7,444 bases of DNA from Planctomycetaceae bacterium (GCA_015493185.1 WGDQ01000600.1:1-7444), one strand, 5' to 3'; shown: positions 1-7,082, counted from the stretch's first letter. A program made the numbers and translations. Notes: generated by a model from the letters alone, not told the origin.

Positions 1-102
1 CCCGAAGGTCACAGATTCTCAGTTTCTTATGTTGCGAGAGAAAACGTGGCTCATCGAAAAAAAACACTCGCGTTTGAAATGCTGAAGGAGAAAGGTCGGG
101 CT

Positions 103-120
103 GATGATCGGGCGATCATC
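103..120. repeat. Perfect inverted repeat, operator-like
   Basis: The arms GATGATCG (103-110) and CGATCATC (113-120) are exact reverse complements separated by GG. As DNA this is an 18-base dyad of the size bound by dimeric regulators; as RNA the two-base loop would be too tight without opening the inner pairs. It sits in apparently non-coding DNA near the left edge, so any gene it serves may lie outside the window. Function is inferred from shape only. Confidence 0.35.
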
Positions 121-417
121 CCTGCGGTGCGCGGTCTCTGCCGCATCCATCGGTGCAGCCGAGACAACATACGACAAACAGAAGCGGTAATGCCGCAAGC
201 GCCGGCCGCACGACCATGTGCCGTGCAAGCCGCGGCCTGCGTGAGGTCGCGTGGAACCGATCCGCGCACTTCCGTCAGGCGGCATTGAGCCCTGCTCCCA
301 ACGACAAGGGCCGACATCTTGCACTCGAAGGCCATTTCAAGGCAATCCCAAGTTCAGATCGTCCCCAAAAAACCGAGCCGCCGCATCTGTCGGATAGTGG
401 ACGGGCTTGTATCATTT

Positions 418-442
418 CGCCTTTGAACGTCGCTTTTGAACG
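418..442. repeat. Short near-identical direct repeat
   Basis: Two 12-base units, CGCCTTTGAACG (418-429) and CGCTTTTGAACG (431-442), differ at one base and have a 13-base period. They lie in the gene-free region. Too short to assign a role; could be chance or a small duplication. Confidence 0.3.
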
Positions 443-534
443 GTAGTCCGTTGTTGCCGAGCGATCGGCTGTCACGGGCCGGGCAAGGTTGGCATGGGCG
501 AAAACTCGAAAAAAAGAGACTTCCGCAGACATCG

Positions 535-554
535 AAAAAACCGCTGAAAAGCGG
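535..554 (-). terminator. Probable intrinsic terminator on the - strand
   Basis: Read on the - strand, CCGCT-TTTC-AGCGG forms a 5-bp GC-rich stem with a four-base loop and is followed directly by six T (the A run at 535-540 on the + strand). A second T-rich run lies a little farther downstream (A run near 509-515). A neighbouring hairpin, GGCCG-AAA-CGGCC at 553-565, shares two bases with the first and could be an alternative fold. No - strand gene is recognisable upstream (positions above 554), so the transcript it would end is unknown. The + strand side lacks a T run, so it is not bidirectional. Confidence 0.5.
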
Positions 555-875
555 CCGAAACGGCCCGAGTCGCACCGCTCAAGGGCCTTTATCAGGTATC
601 AGGGGCCGCTACCTCGCGTACGGCCGGTGCGTCTTGGTCCGTTTGGTCCCGTCCGTTTCCGGGGAAGCGACACGGGCGACGGAGCCATTGCACGTTGCGC
701 GCCAAGGTCGCAGAAGCCGTGCTCGCCACGGCGGACGGTCTCGCATTCAAACGCACCGCACAAGCGACTACAATGCGGCTCCTCGTAACGATTTGGGATG
801 ACTGGCCCGCTCCGCGGCGACCCTGTGCGAATGGCGATGCCCGACGGGCCTTCGTGGCCGCTTGTGGCGGCGACA

Positions 876-898
876 AACTTGCAACGTTTTTGCAACTT
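876..898. promoter_or_regulatory. Operator-like dyad of two TTGCAA boxes
   Basis: TTGCAAC occurs at 879-885 and 890-896, an 11-base period, or one helical turn. Because TTGCAA is itself palindromic and the flanks are AA and TT, the 23-base block is also close to dyad-symmetric. It lies about 180 bases ahead of the metG start. It could be a regulator site for metG or for a divergent transcript; I see no matching -10/-35 spacing around it. Role is inferred from layout only. Confidence 0.3.
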
Positions 899-924
899 AT
901 TCCTGGCAGCACGTCTTATTCCTG
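896..924. repeat. Exact 10-base direct repeat, 19-base period
   Basis: CTTATTCCTG occurs at 896-905 and again at 915-924. The 19-base period is nearly two helical turns, so a protein could meet both copies on one face of the DNA. It begins where the TTGCAA dyad ends. Downstream, GGAATCGCAA (957-966) and GGGATCGCAA (973-982) form another pair flanking AAAATTTT. Together they make the 110 bases at 876-982 repeat-rich compared with the rest of the metG leader. Confidence 0.35.
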
Positions 925-1078
925 CTTTGTAGCGGCCCGTCGCGGTCGACTTTTTTGGAATCGCAAAATTTTGGGATCGCAAGTGCCCTTGTGCGGGGCC
1001 AGCCAACTTCGCGAGACGATCGATTGCCCCCAAAGCGGACTTTCTTCCTTCGACAAAGCGTGAGGCGAAGCGAACTCG

Positions 1079-2674
1079 ATGTCACGACGAAAATTCTATT
1101 TGACCACAGCCATCGACTACCCCAACAGTCGCCCCCATATCGGCACGGCGTTCGAAAAAATCGGGGCCGATGTGCAGGCACGCTATCGCCGACAGCAAGG
1201 CTACGATGTCTTTTTCTTGATGGGCAACGACGAAAACACGATCAAGGTCGTGCAACGAGCCGAAGAATTAGGGCTCGATCCCAAACTCTACGTCGACGAT
1301 ATGGCCCGGCAGTTCAAGGAAGTGTGGGACAGCATCGACATCTCGTACGACGACTTCATTCAAACCAGCGAAGAGCGCCATCGGATCGGCTGCCAGCAAT
1401 TCATCCAGCGTGTTTACGATGCGGGCGATATTTACAAAAAGAACTACGAAGCGCTCTACTGCGAAGGGTGCGAGGAGTTCAAAACCGAAAGCCAGCTCTC
1501 TGCCGAAGGTCGCTGCCCGAACCACCCGAACCAAGAGCTGAAACTGGTTCAGGAAGAGAATTATTTCTTCCGGCTCTCGAAGTACGCCGACCGCTTGATG
1601 GCGCTATACGAGGAGCGTCCACAGTTCATTCAACCTGAAACAAGGCGCAACGAAATCGTGAGCCTCGTGCGTTCGGGGCTCGAAGACGTTTCGATCAGCC
1701 GGCGCGACTTCACCTGGGGTATCGACGTGCCCTGGGATCCGGAGCACAAAATCTATGTGTGGTTCGACGCCCTGCTGAACTACATCACAGGCGTGGGCTA
1801 CGGCACCGACGAAGAAAGCTTCCGGCGGTGGTGGCCCGCCGATGTGCATTTCATCGGCAAAGACATCACGCGGTTTCACTGTGCTCTGTGGCCGGCCATG
1901 CTGATGAGCGCCGGCGTTGAATTGCCGCGCAGCGTTTTCGCCCACGGCTTTGTTTACCGCAAAGACGAAGCCACGGGCGAGGTGCAAAAAATCGCCAAGA
2001 GCTTGGGCAACGTCATCGAGCCCATGGACATTGTGCGTGAGTTTTCCAGCGATGCCTTTCGCTACTATTTCATGCGGGAGTGTCCCTTTGGTGGCGACGG
2101 AGAGTTCAGCTTCCAACGGTTTGCTGCCAGCTACAATGCCGACCTGGCGAACAATCTGGGCAACCTCTTCAGTCGCACGGTGAGCATGGTGCTGCGCTAT
2201 TTCGACGGGCAGTTGACCGGCTCGCGCGATGTCGAGCCGGTCGAGGTGTTTGCCGGCGTCGATGTGGCTGAAGTGGTGGGTCGGATTGCCGCACACATCG
2301 AGGCGTGTCGCTACAATCAGGCGCTCGAGCTCATTTGGCGCGAGGTGCTCGACGCGGGAAACCGCTATATTGAGCAGCAACGACCCTGGCTGCTGGCCAA
2401 CGAGAAAAAGCCCGAGTACGATCTCGACGCGTGTCGTCGAGTGCTGACCAACCTGGCCGAGGCGGTGCGGGTTGCCGCGATTCTTATTCGGCCGTTTATG
2501 CCCCGGGCAGCAGAAACCATCTATGCTGGTTTCAACTTTCCTACCCCTCTGGCAAAGGCCGATTTCGATCAGGTGGTGCATCGCCCACCGCTCGAGGAAG
2601 ACCTGCGCGTCACGGCCCGCCTGACGCCCGAGGGCAAGGTGGAACCGCTGTTTCCCAAAATTGCCCCCAAGTAG
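1079..2674 (+). CDS. metG: Methionine--tRNA ligase (class I, short form)
   Basis: Charges tRNA-Met with methionine using ATP, in the cytoplasm, for both initiation and elongation. The 531-residue chain has the MetRS order. The Rossmann catalytic half starts at the N terminus with YPNSRPHIGT, where the HIGH-type motif reads HIGT (residues 20-23). A zinc knuckle follows, with ligands CEGC at 128-131 and CPNH at 146-149. Next come WFDALLNY and the KMSKS-type loop, which reads KIAKS (304-308) and is followed by LGN. The rest is the helical anticodon-binding domain, including an NNLGNLFSR helix. The chain stops soon after that domain, so the C-terminal Trbp111-like tRNA-binding domain of the E. 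coli enzyme (677 residues) is absent. ATG at 1079 is chosen because the family motif follows at once; only a weak GAGG lies 13 bases upstream. The HIGT and KIAKS variants keep the key first His, the Gly, and both Lys. The AsmA-like gene follows after 30 bases. Whether this is the sole MetRS or a second copy cannot be seen here. Confidence 0.96.
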   Translation: MSRRKFYLTTAIDYPNSRPHIGTAFEKIGADVQARYRRQQGYDVFFLMGNDENTIKVVQRAEELGLDPKLYVDDMARQFKEVWDSIDISYDDFIQTSEERHRIGCQQFIQRVYDAGDIYKKNYEALYCEGCEEFKTESQLSAEGRCPNHPNQELKLVQEENYFFRLSKYADRLMALYEERPQFIQPETRRNEIVSLVRSGLEDVSISRRDFTWGIDVPWDPEHKIYVWFDALLNYITGVGYGTDEESFRRWWPADVHFIGKDITRFHCALWPAMLMSAGVELPRSVFAHGFVYRKDEATGEVQKIAKSLGNVIEPMDIVREFSSDAFRYYFMRECPFGGDGEFSFQRFAASYNADLANNLGNLFSRTVSMVLRYFDGQLTGSRDVEPVEVFAGVDVAEVVGRIAAHIEACRYNQALELIWREVLDAGNRYIEQQRPWLLANEKKPEYDLDACRRVLTNLAEAVRVAAILIRPFMPRAAETIYAGFNFPTPLAKADFDQVVHRPPLEEDLRVTARLTPEGKVEPLFPKIAPK

Positions 2675-2678
2675 GGAA

Positions 2679-2695
2679 TTGCCCCACGTGGGCAA
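2679..2695 (+). other. Small hairpin between metG and the next gene
   Basis: TTGCCC (2679-2684) pairs with GGGCAA (2690-2695) around a five-base loop, in the 30-base gap between the metG stop and the next ATG. There is no T run after it, so it is not a standard intrinsic terminator. It could stabilise the upstream 3' end or reduce read-through. It could also be chance. Confidence 0.3.
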
Positions 2696-2704
2696 GCCAC
2701 GCCC

Positions 2705-4306
2705 ATGACGAATCGACCCGATACGAGCCGCCGTATTCGAGGTCGCCGAGGTCGTTGGATCGTGGCCATCGGTCTGGGCGGTGTGGTTCTGGGCATGCTC
2801 GTTCTTATGGCACCGACGATCGTGGCCCGCACGCCTTTGCGGCACTGGGCTCTGGAGGCGGCAATGCCCCGTTTCAAAAATCGGGCACGCTGCGGCAGCG
2901 CCTCGCTCAATTGGTTCGCGCCTGTGGTATTCGAAGAGGTTGAGCTGCTGGGTCCGGATCGCCGTCGGCTGATCACGATCGCCGCCATTCGCACGCGTCG
3001 GCCGCTGTGGCAACTGCTCTGGGATCTTCGGCGGCCCGGGCCGGTGGAGATCATCAATCCGAGGGCGGAACTGATGCGGTCCGAGCATGCAGGCGAAGGC
3101 AACTCGGCACCATCGGGTTTTCCGCTACTTGCCGGCACGCCGGCCGACTCCGGAACGGCCGCTTCGCCACCCCGCCGATTGCCCGCCGATGTGCTGGTCG
3201 CGCTGCGCGACGGATACATCACCATGCGCGACACCCATGGGCGCCTTCGCTGGCATCTTGGACCTCTCAACATCGAGGGGGGCGTTCGCACCGCAGCCGG
3301 CATGGCCGAGAGCCCGGGATCGGTTCCTGAAATATTCGTTCACGAAAGCCAACTGGCCGACCGCATGGAACTGTCGCCCGAAATCTGCGACGACCTGCTG
3401 GCCATGGCCGCGCCGATGCTGGCCGGTGTGGCTCGGGCCGAGGGTGAGTTTTCCCTTCACATCGACAGCGGCAGCGTCCGGCTGATCGACCCGCCACAGG
3501 GAAAGATCGGTGGGCAGTTAACCATTCACCGCGCCACGCTCGGTGGTGGCTCAATCGCCTCGCAGCTCATCTCCGCACTCGATTTGCCTTCCAGCGCCCG
3601 GCTGATCGAGCAATCGATCGTTCGCTTCTACTGGGACGGGCAGCGCGTGTGGCACGACAACTTCGAGCTGCGAATCGGCACGATCGCCCTTCGCACAAGC
3701 GGCTCGGTGGGCACAGATCGCTCCTTGGACCTGACCGTCGAAATCGTACTGCCTTCGTTGCAAGAAGACCGGCCCGTATTGCGCCGCCTGCAAGAGCAGG
3801 GCTTGCTGCGTTTCCCGGTGCGAGGAACGCTTGACGAGCCGCGTCTCGATGTCGAGGTGCTCGCAGACCGTGGCATCGACCTTTTGCAGGAGTTGCTCGA
3901 TTCGGTGCTCAGCAATCGGCCCCTGGCTGGCGACTTGCTCGAAAGGCTCGAACAGGGCGATTGGCTCCAGCGATGGCGGCGGGCACGGCAGTCGGGCGCA
4001 TCGGGAACACGACGGCGTTTGTTCCCCCATCGGCTCCAAGGCCGGCACCGGGGTACGCGCCAGATGCCAGACGCCGCGGCGCCGGCGAACAAAGAACGGA
4101 CCACGCAACGGCCCAGCTCGAACCGGTCCGGGCAATCGGGCGATGCGGATACGCAGGCCACCGGCGACGACAACACCCTGCACATCCCACCGCGAAAAGG
4201 CCGACGCGACGCTGAGGTGCCGGCGCCACGCTTGCGACCATCGAATCGGCGCCGACGCCCTTTGCGCAACCTCTCGCCCACAACAAGCGCATCCGACGTT
4301 CTCTAG
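2705..4306 (+). CDS. AsmA/TamB-like envelope protein, single-pass, with basic tail
   Basis: A 533-residue protein with a basic N terminus (RRIRGRRGR) and one hydrophobic segment at about 18-41, so probably anchored in the inner membrane with the bulk in the periplasm. After the anchor, residues 45-125 follow the AsmA/TamB N-terminal style: an amphipathic stretch, ASLNWFAPVVFEEVELLGPD, then a 'PLWQLLWDL...VEIINPRAEL' strand-rich piece. Residues about 270-410 again look like the repeating beta strands of the AsmA C-terminal region, ending in FPVRGTLDEPRLDVEV (near 369-384), where 'PV.GTL..P.L' is characteristic. Members are thought to act in outer-membrane biogenesis or lipid movement between membranes; a role here is inferred. 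Residues about 428-533 form an Arg/Pro/Ser/Thr-rich tail, likely disordered; its third codon positions stay GC-rich, which supports real coding. It may be co-transcribed with metG. Family assignment is by pattern, not search. Confidence 0.75.
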   Translation: MTNRPDTSRRIRGRRGRWIVAIGLGGVVLGMLVLMAPTIVARTPLRHWALEAAMPRFKNRARCGSASLNWFAPVVFEEVELLGPDRRRLITIAAIRTRRPLWQLLWDLRRPGPVEIINPRAELMRSEHAGEGNSAPSGFPLLAGTPADSGTAASPPRRLPADVLVALRDGYITMRDTHGRLRWHLGPLNIEGGVRTAAGMAESPGSVPEIFVHESQLADRMELSPEICDDLLAMAAPMLAGVARAEGEFSLHIDSGSVRLIDPPQGKIGGQLTIHRATLGGGSIASQLISALDLPSSARLIEQSIVRFYWDGQRVWHDNFELRIGTIALRTSGSVGTDRSLDLTVEIVLPSLQEDRPVLRRLQEQGLLRFPVRGTLDEPRLDVEVLADRGIDLLQELLDSVLSNRPLAGDLLERLEQGDWLQRWRRARQSGASGTRRRLFPHRLQGRHRGTRQMPDAAAPANKERTTQRPSSNRSGQSGDADTQATGDDNTLHIPPRKGRRDAEVPAPRLRPSNRRRRPLRNLSPTTSASDVL

Positions 4307-4611
4307 ACATCGCGAAATCGGTCTGTTCCGCCCCCTGCGAATCTGAACACCACCCGCGAGGGGGAAGCCGCTCGCGCTGGCTTACGGTTGCCCGAGCAAT
4401 TACCGTCTCAGAAGGTCGGCGATTAAGGCGTGCCGGGGCATTGGGCTGTTGTTTTCTCCGGACATTTTTGCCTCGGCACTGTCCAAAAACGTCCAGCTCG
4501 CGCCCTATTCGTACCGGAGCGAAAACCAACGAAGCCGGCGTTGGCGGCGTCGTTGTCGTTTCGCGGTTTAGTCACATGAGATCTCTGGCCGACGGCGGAG
4601 AACCCTCCAAC
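4307..4611. other. Spacer ahead of the sigma factor gene
   Basis: About 305 bases between the AsmA-like stop and the preferred sigma start. It contains the REP-like hairpin at 4355-4376 and a weaker inverted repeat, GGACA (4460-4464) with TGTCC (4480-4484). The frame of the sigma gene stays open back to a TTG at 4441, but the peptide read there does not resemble a sigma factor. A promoter for the sigma/FecR pair is expected here; I cannot point to a convincing -35/-10 pair. No other gene is visible. Confidence 0.5.
4355..4376. repeat. REP-like hairpin in intergenic DNA
   Basis: CGCGAG (4355-4360) and CTCGCG (4371-4376) are exact inverted arms around a ten-base GC-rich loop, about 50 bases after the stop of the AsmA-like gene. 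No T run follows, so it is a poor intrinsic terminator. Size, GC content and placement after a gene resemble dispersed palindromic elements. Only one copy is in this window, so repeat status is inference. Confidence 0.35.
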
Positions 4612-5187
4612 ATGTCCTTTGCCAGGTCTTCTACAACACGGAAGACGTCGACGGGCGAGGCGGTGCTCAGCCAAGAGCAGTTCACATCGCTGCTCAGCGA
4701 ACACTCCGCCTCGTTGCGGGCCTACATTCTGGCAATGGTGGGCAACCGTACCGACGCCGACGACGTTTATCAGGCCACGACCCTTCAACTTTGGCAACAA
4801 CGAGATCGCTTCGAAATCGACACGAACTTCGGGGCATGGGCAGCCAAGGTGGCCTATTACAACGTGCTTACCTTCCGAAAACGACGGCTCCGCGAGCGGC
4901 GCAAACTGACGTTCAGCAGCGACTTTGTCGACATGGTGGGGGCTCGCAGCGAGGCCTTCTGGCAGCCGATCGACGCACGGCGCCAGGCGCTCGAACAGTG
5001 CCTCGAGCAACTCGACCCGCGGCAACGGCAGTTGCTGCACTTACGATACACGCAGTCGGCGTCGGTGGATCGGATCGCCACGGTACTCGATCGATCGGTA
5101 CGCGCCGTTTACAAGGCGCTTTCGCGCGTGCGGATTGCCCTGTCGCACTGCATCGAACGCCGTCTTCGCCAGGAGGCTTCTCAATGA
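4612..5187 (+). CDS. ECF sigma factor, Rhodopirellula/Verrucomicrobium type
   Basis: A 191-residue RNA polymerase sigma factor that would direct transcription of a small regulon, probably under control of the next gene. Sigma region 2 spans about 24-98: FTSLLSEHSASLRAYILAMV, then DADDVYQATTLQLW (48-61, the counterpart of DAEDLVQETFLRLW) and FGAWAAKVAYYNVLTFRKRR. Sigma region 4 spans about 121-185, with LDPRQRQLLHLRY (134-146) leading into a helix-turn-helix around IATVLDRSVRAVYKALSRVR. There is no region 1.1 or 3, as usual for ECF factors. ATG 4612 is preferred because the length fits the family and GGCGGAG lies about 11 bases upstream; ATG 4576 is also in frame but has no ribosome site, and the TTG at 4441 adds residues that do not fit. 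The stop overlaps the next start as ATGA, pointing to translational coupling and a shared operon. Confidence 0.92.
   Translation: MSFARSSTTRKTSTGEAVLSQEQFTSLLSEHSASLRAYILAMVGNRTDADDVYQATTLQLWQQRDRFEIDTNFGAWAAKVAYYNVLTFRKRRLRERRKLTFSSDFVDMVGARSEAFWQPIDARRQALEQCLEQLDPRQRQLLHLRYTQSASVDRIATVLDRSVRAVYKALSRVRIALSHCIERRLRQEASQ
5171..5176 (+). promoter_or_regulatory. Strong ribosome binding site for the FecR gene
   Basis: AGGAGG, a full Shine-Dalgarno core, lies seven bases before ATG 5184 and inside the end of the sigma gene. It fixes the start of the FecR protein and excludes the longer in-frame opening that begins at 4791 within the sigma gene. Confidence 0.85.
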
Positions 5188-7082
5188 ACCAGGCGCAAGA
5201 CGACCAGCAGCTTCCGTTGCAAGAATCGCTCGAGCGATTGCTCGATGGCCACCTGAGAGGCCCTGATCTCGAGCGATTCCAGAACACGCTGGCCGACAAT
5301 CCCTTTCTGTTGGAACAGTACATGCAGCACATGCTCGATAGCGTGTTGCTGCACGATCTGCTGGCCGCGCCGGACGACACCTCCTCGCAGGCGGCGCGTC
5401 TCGGCACACCTCACGCCGGCGACGCGACGCGGGGGAAGACGCACCTCGACACGCCCACGCCCCCAGATGGCTTGTTACCCCCGGTCGATCCGCCGACGGC
5501 GTCCGACCGGCCAGGTGCAAGTCGTCGCGTGCCGGTCGTGGGATGGCTCGGCGATTGGACATTGGAGCGATGGCTCGATGTCACGCCGATCGTCTTGTTC
5601 GGCGTATTGATGCTCGTGCTGGGCACCTTGGTGGGCATGCGACTAGGCACATCGGAGAGGCGCGCTTCATCGGTCGCTGAGCACGTGCCAACGGAGCAGC
5701 AGCCGGCTCTTTCGCCGCCGAATCGTACGCCGGCGGTCGATCCGTCACAGGCAGCCGAGGGCACCGAACAGCCAGACGCTGTTGAGCCTTCGACGCCATC
5801 GGCTCCGAGCGTGGCCGTGTTGCTGGCCGTTGATGAAGCACAATGGGTCGATTCTTCGGTCGATCTGAAACCGGGCGGCCGGCTTGCGCAAAACGTGCCG
5901 TTGCGGCTGGCATCCGGCTGGGCGGAAATCGTTTTCGACAACGGGGCCCGGGTGATCGTCGAAGGCCCTGCCTCGTTGGTTCCCGAAAACGACAGCCGGT
6001 GTCGCCTCGAGGCCGGCAAGGTGGTGGCCGACGTGCCGCCAGCGGCGGTTGGTTTCCAGATCAAAACGCCGCATGCCCTCGTGCGCGATCTCGGCACCCG
6101 CTTCGGCGTCCAAGTCGATCCGGCCCACGTCGTGCAAGTGATGGTTTTTCGCGGACAAGTCGAACTCATTCCTCCCCAGCAGCCAGCGCAGCGGATTCGG
6201 CTCGCTGCCGGCCAAGGCCGCGAACTGCGCAGCGACGATCCCGCAAACTGGGGAACAGCGCTGGTCGAAGCTGCCCGCTCGGCCCTCGGCACGTTGGCCG
6301 GGCGATTGGCGGATAAAGACCCACCCGAGCAGCCAGTGCGCGGCAAACACACCGACGCCGAACACGCTCGCCAGACCGGGACCAATGCAAACTCAGAGCG
6401 GCGGCCGGCCCTGTTCGACCGCTTCGTTGGCGGCTCGCTCGATGCAACGAAATGGCTGGTGCTGAAGCCGACGTATCGAAACAACCAGGCCGGCGACATC
6501 GTCTCCGATGTTGCGGTTCTTCCCGGCGGCGGGGCGCGTCTGATCAACGCACCGGTGCTTGCGGCACAGGCCGACTTCGATCTGCATACGGCCCCATATT
6601 TGGAAGTGCGCACCAAGTGGCGGGCGGAAACCGACAACGACCATCTGCGAATCATCGTGCGGGGTAAACCCGAGGGAGCGCTCGACGGCAAGAGCCAGCC
6701 GAATATGCAGGCCGGCATATTATGCCTGGCCGGTGGAGGTCTGGCTGAGGACGCCTCGGTCCTGGCGATTCTGCCGGCGCGCAATGGTCAGGCCGAACCC
6801 ACGCTGCTCCGCACAGCCGATTGTCCGCCCATCCGGGCTGGCCATCGCTACGAAATGATCGTCGAAAGCGACACGCACAACGTCCGCCTACACGTCCGAC
6901 AACTCGGCCCCAACGGATGGCAGCAGTCAGTTGCTCTGTCGCTGCCCGAGGGCTTCCTTCGCCCGGGCATGGGTAAGGTCATCATCTCAAACCGCGGCTC
7001 TGGCGAGCAGCAGCGCGCCGCCACGGGCCCTTGGAAGATCGTGTTGGAGAACGTAACGGTCTCCACAAGCGGACCTGGCTGA
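5184..7082 (+). CDS. FecR-domain transmembrane sigma regulator with C-terminal ConA/LamG-like domain
   Basis: A 632-residue protein, the probable regulator of the sigma factor just upstream. Residues about 10-60 (LQESLERLLDGHLRG... to LLHDLLA) form a short helical segment like those opening planctomycete FecR proteins; it has no HxxxCxxC zinc motif and is expected in the cytoplasm. A hydrophobic helix lies at about 133-153 (VTPIVLFGVLMLVLGTLVGM). A Pro/Ser/Thr-rich linker (155-209) leads to the FecR domain at about 210-330, with LASGWAEIVFDNGARVIVEGPAS, LEAGKV, IKTPHALVRDLGTRFGVQV and a closing VFRGQVEL. A second linker precedes a beta-rich ConA/LamG-like domain at about 409-628, starting FDRFVGGSLDATKW. 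Cys514 and Cys547 could pair outside the cytoplasm. In FecR of E. coli the periplasmic part senses an outer-membrane receptor; the ligand here is unknown and no TonB receptor gene is adjacent. Start fixed by AGGAGG and the ATGA overlap. Domain calls are by pattern. Confidence 0.88.
   Translation: MNQAQDDQQLPLQESLERLLDGHLRGPDLERFQNTLADNPFLLEQYMQHMLDSVLLHDLLAAPDDTSSQAARLGTPHAGDATRGKTHLDTPTPPDGLLPPVDPPTASDRPGASRRVPVVGWLGDWTLERWLDVTPIVLFGVLMLVLGTLVGMRLGTSERRASSVAEHVPTEQQPALSPPNRTPAVDPSQAAEGTEQPDAVEPSTPSAPSVAVLLAVDEAQWVDSSVDLKPGGRLAQNVPLRLASGWAEIVFDNGARVIVEGPASLVPENDSRCRLEAGKVVADVPPAAVGFQIKTPHALVRDLGTRFGVQVDPAHVVQVMVFRGQVELIPPQQPAQRIRLAAGQGRELRSDDPANWGTALVEAARSALGTLAGRLADKDPPEQPVRGKHTDAEHARQTGTNANSERRPALFDRFVGGSLDATKWLVLKPTYRNNQAGDIVSDVAVLPGGGARLINAPVLAAQADFDLHTAPYLEVRTKWRAETDNDHLRIIVRGKPEGALDGKSQPNMQAGILCLAGGGLAEDASVLAILPARNGQAEPTLLRTADCPPIRAGHRYEMIVESDTHNVRLHVRQLGPNGWQQSVALSLPEGFLRPGMGKVIISNRGSGEQQRAATGPWKIVLENVTVSTSGPG

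Larger units (their letters stand above)
1..1078. other. Long intergenic stretch without a convincing gene
   Basis: About 1.08 kb upstream of metG. Open frames of 60-144 codons exist on both strands, as expected by chance in GC-rich DNA. Their translations are rich in Arg, Ala, Ser and Pro, show no family motif, no plausible signal or membrane segment, and overlap each other in conflicting frames. I find no tRNA T-arm signature, no RNase P or tmRNA core, and no CRISPR-type repeat. What it does hold is listed separately: a perfect dyad near 103-120, a - strand terminator at 535-554, and short repeats at 418-442, 590-603, 637-658 and 876-982. The last 150-200 bases presumably carry the metG promoter, but I see no clean -35/-10 pair. 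A decayed gene or an unannotated RNA gene cannot be excluded. Confidence 0.6.

Noticed and set aside
178..195. ACAGAAGCGGTAA, faintly like the 3' core of RNase P RNA
   Set aside because: The neighbouring conserved bases do not match, and no 5' core (GAGGAAAGTCC-like) is found at the right distance within the window.
800..809. GACTGGCCCG, which matches a conserved segment of the SAM-I riboswitch, upstream of metG
   Set aside because: The other conserved parts are missing: no ATCAAGAG-type kink-turn segment before it, no matching GATGAAACC stretch after it, and no closing P1 stem that I can find. Ten bases alone can occur by chance in GC-rich DNA. A covariance search with the SAM-I model would settle it.
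599..1033. 144-codon open frame on the - strand ahead of the - strand terminator
   Set aside because: Its position relative to the terminator is tempting, but the translation is Arg/Gly/Pro-rich without motifs and competes with equally long frames on both strands. Not enough to call a gene.
1036..1056. - strand GAAGAAAGTCCG, similar to the RNase P 5' core
   Set aside because: Only partial identity, and no matching 3' core is seen on the - strand between 535 and 1030.
1604..3088. 494-codon open frame on the - strand
   Set aside because: It lies antisense to metG and the start of the AsmA-like gene. Its translation is His/Arg/Gly-rich with no domain logic, and it is open only because the + strand genes use GC-rich codons.
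4441..4611. N-terminal extension of the sigma factor from a TTG
   Set aside because: The extra 57 residues do not resemble a sigma factor, and ATG 4612 gives the usual family length with a purine-rich ribosome site.
4791..5183. N-terminal extension of the FecR protein into the sigma gene
   Set aside because: It would overlap most of the sigma gene in another frame; AGGAGG and ATG at 5184 clearly set the real start.
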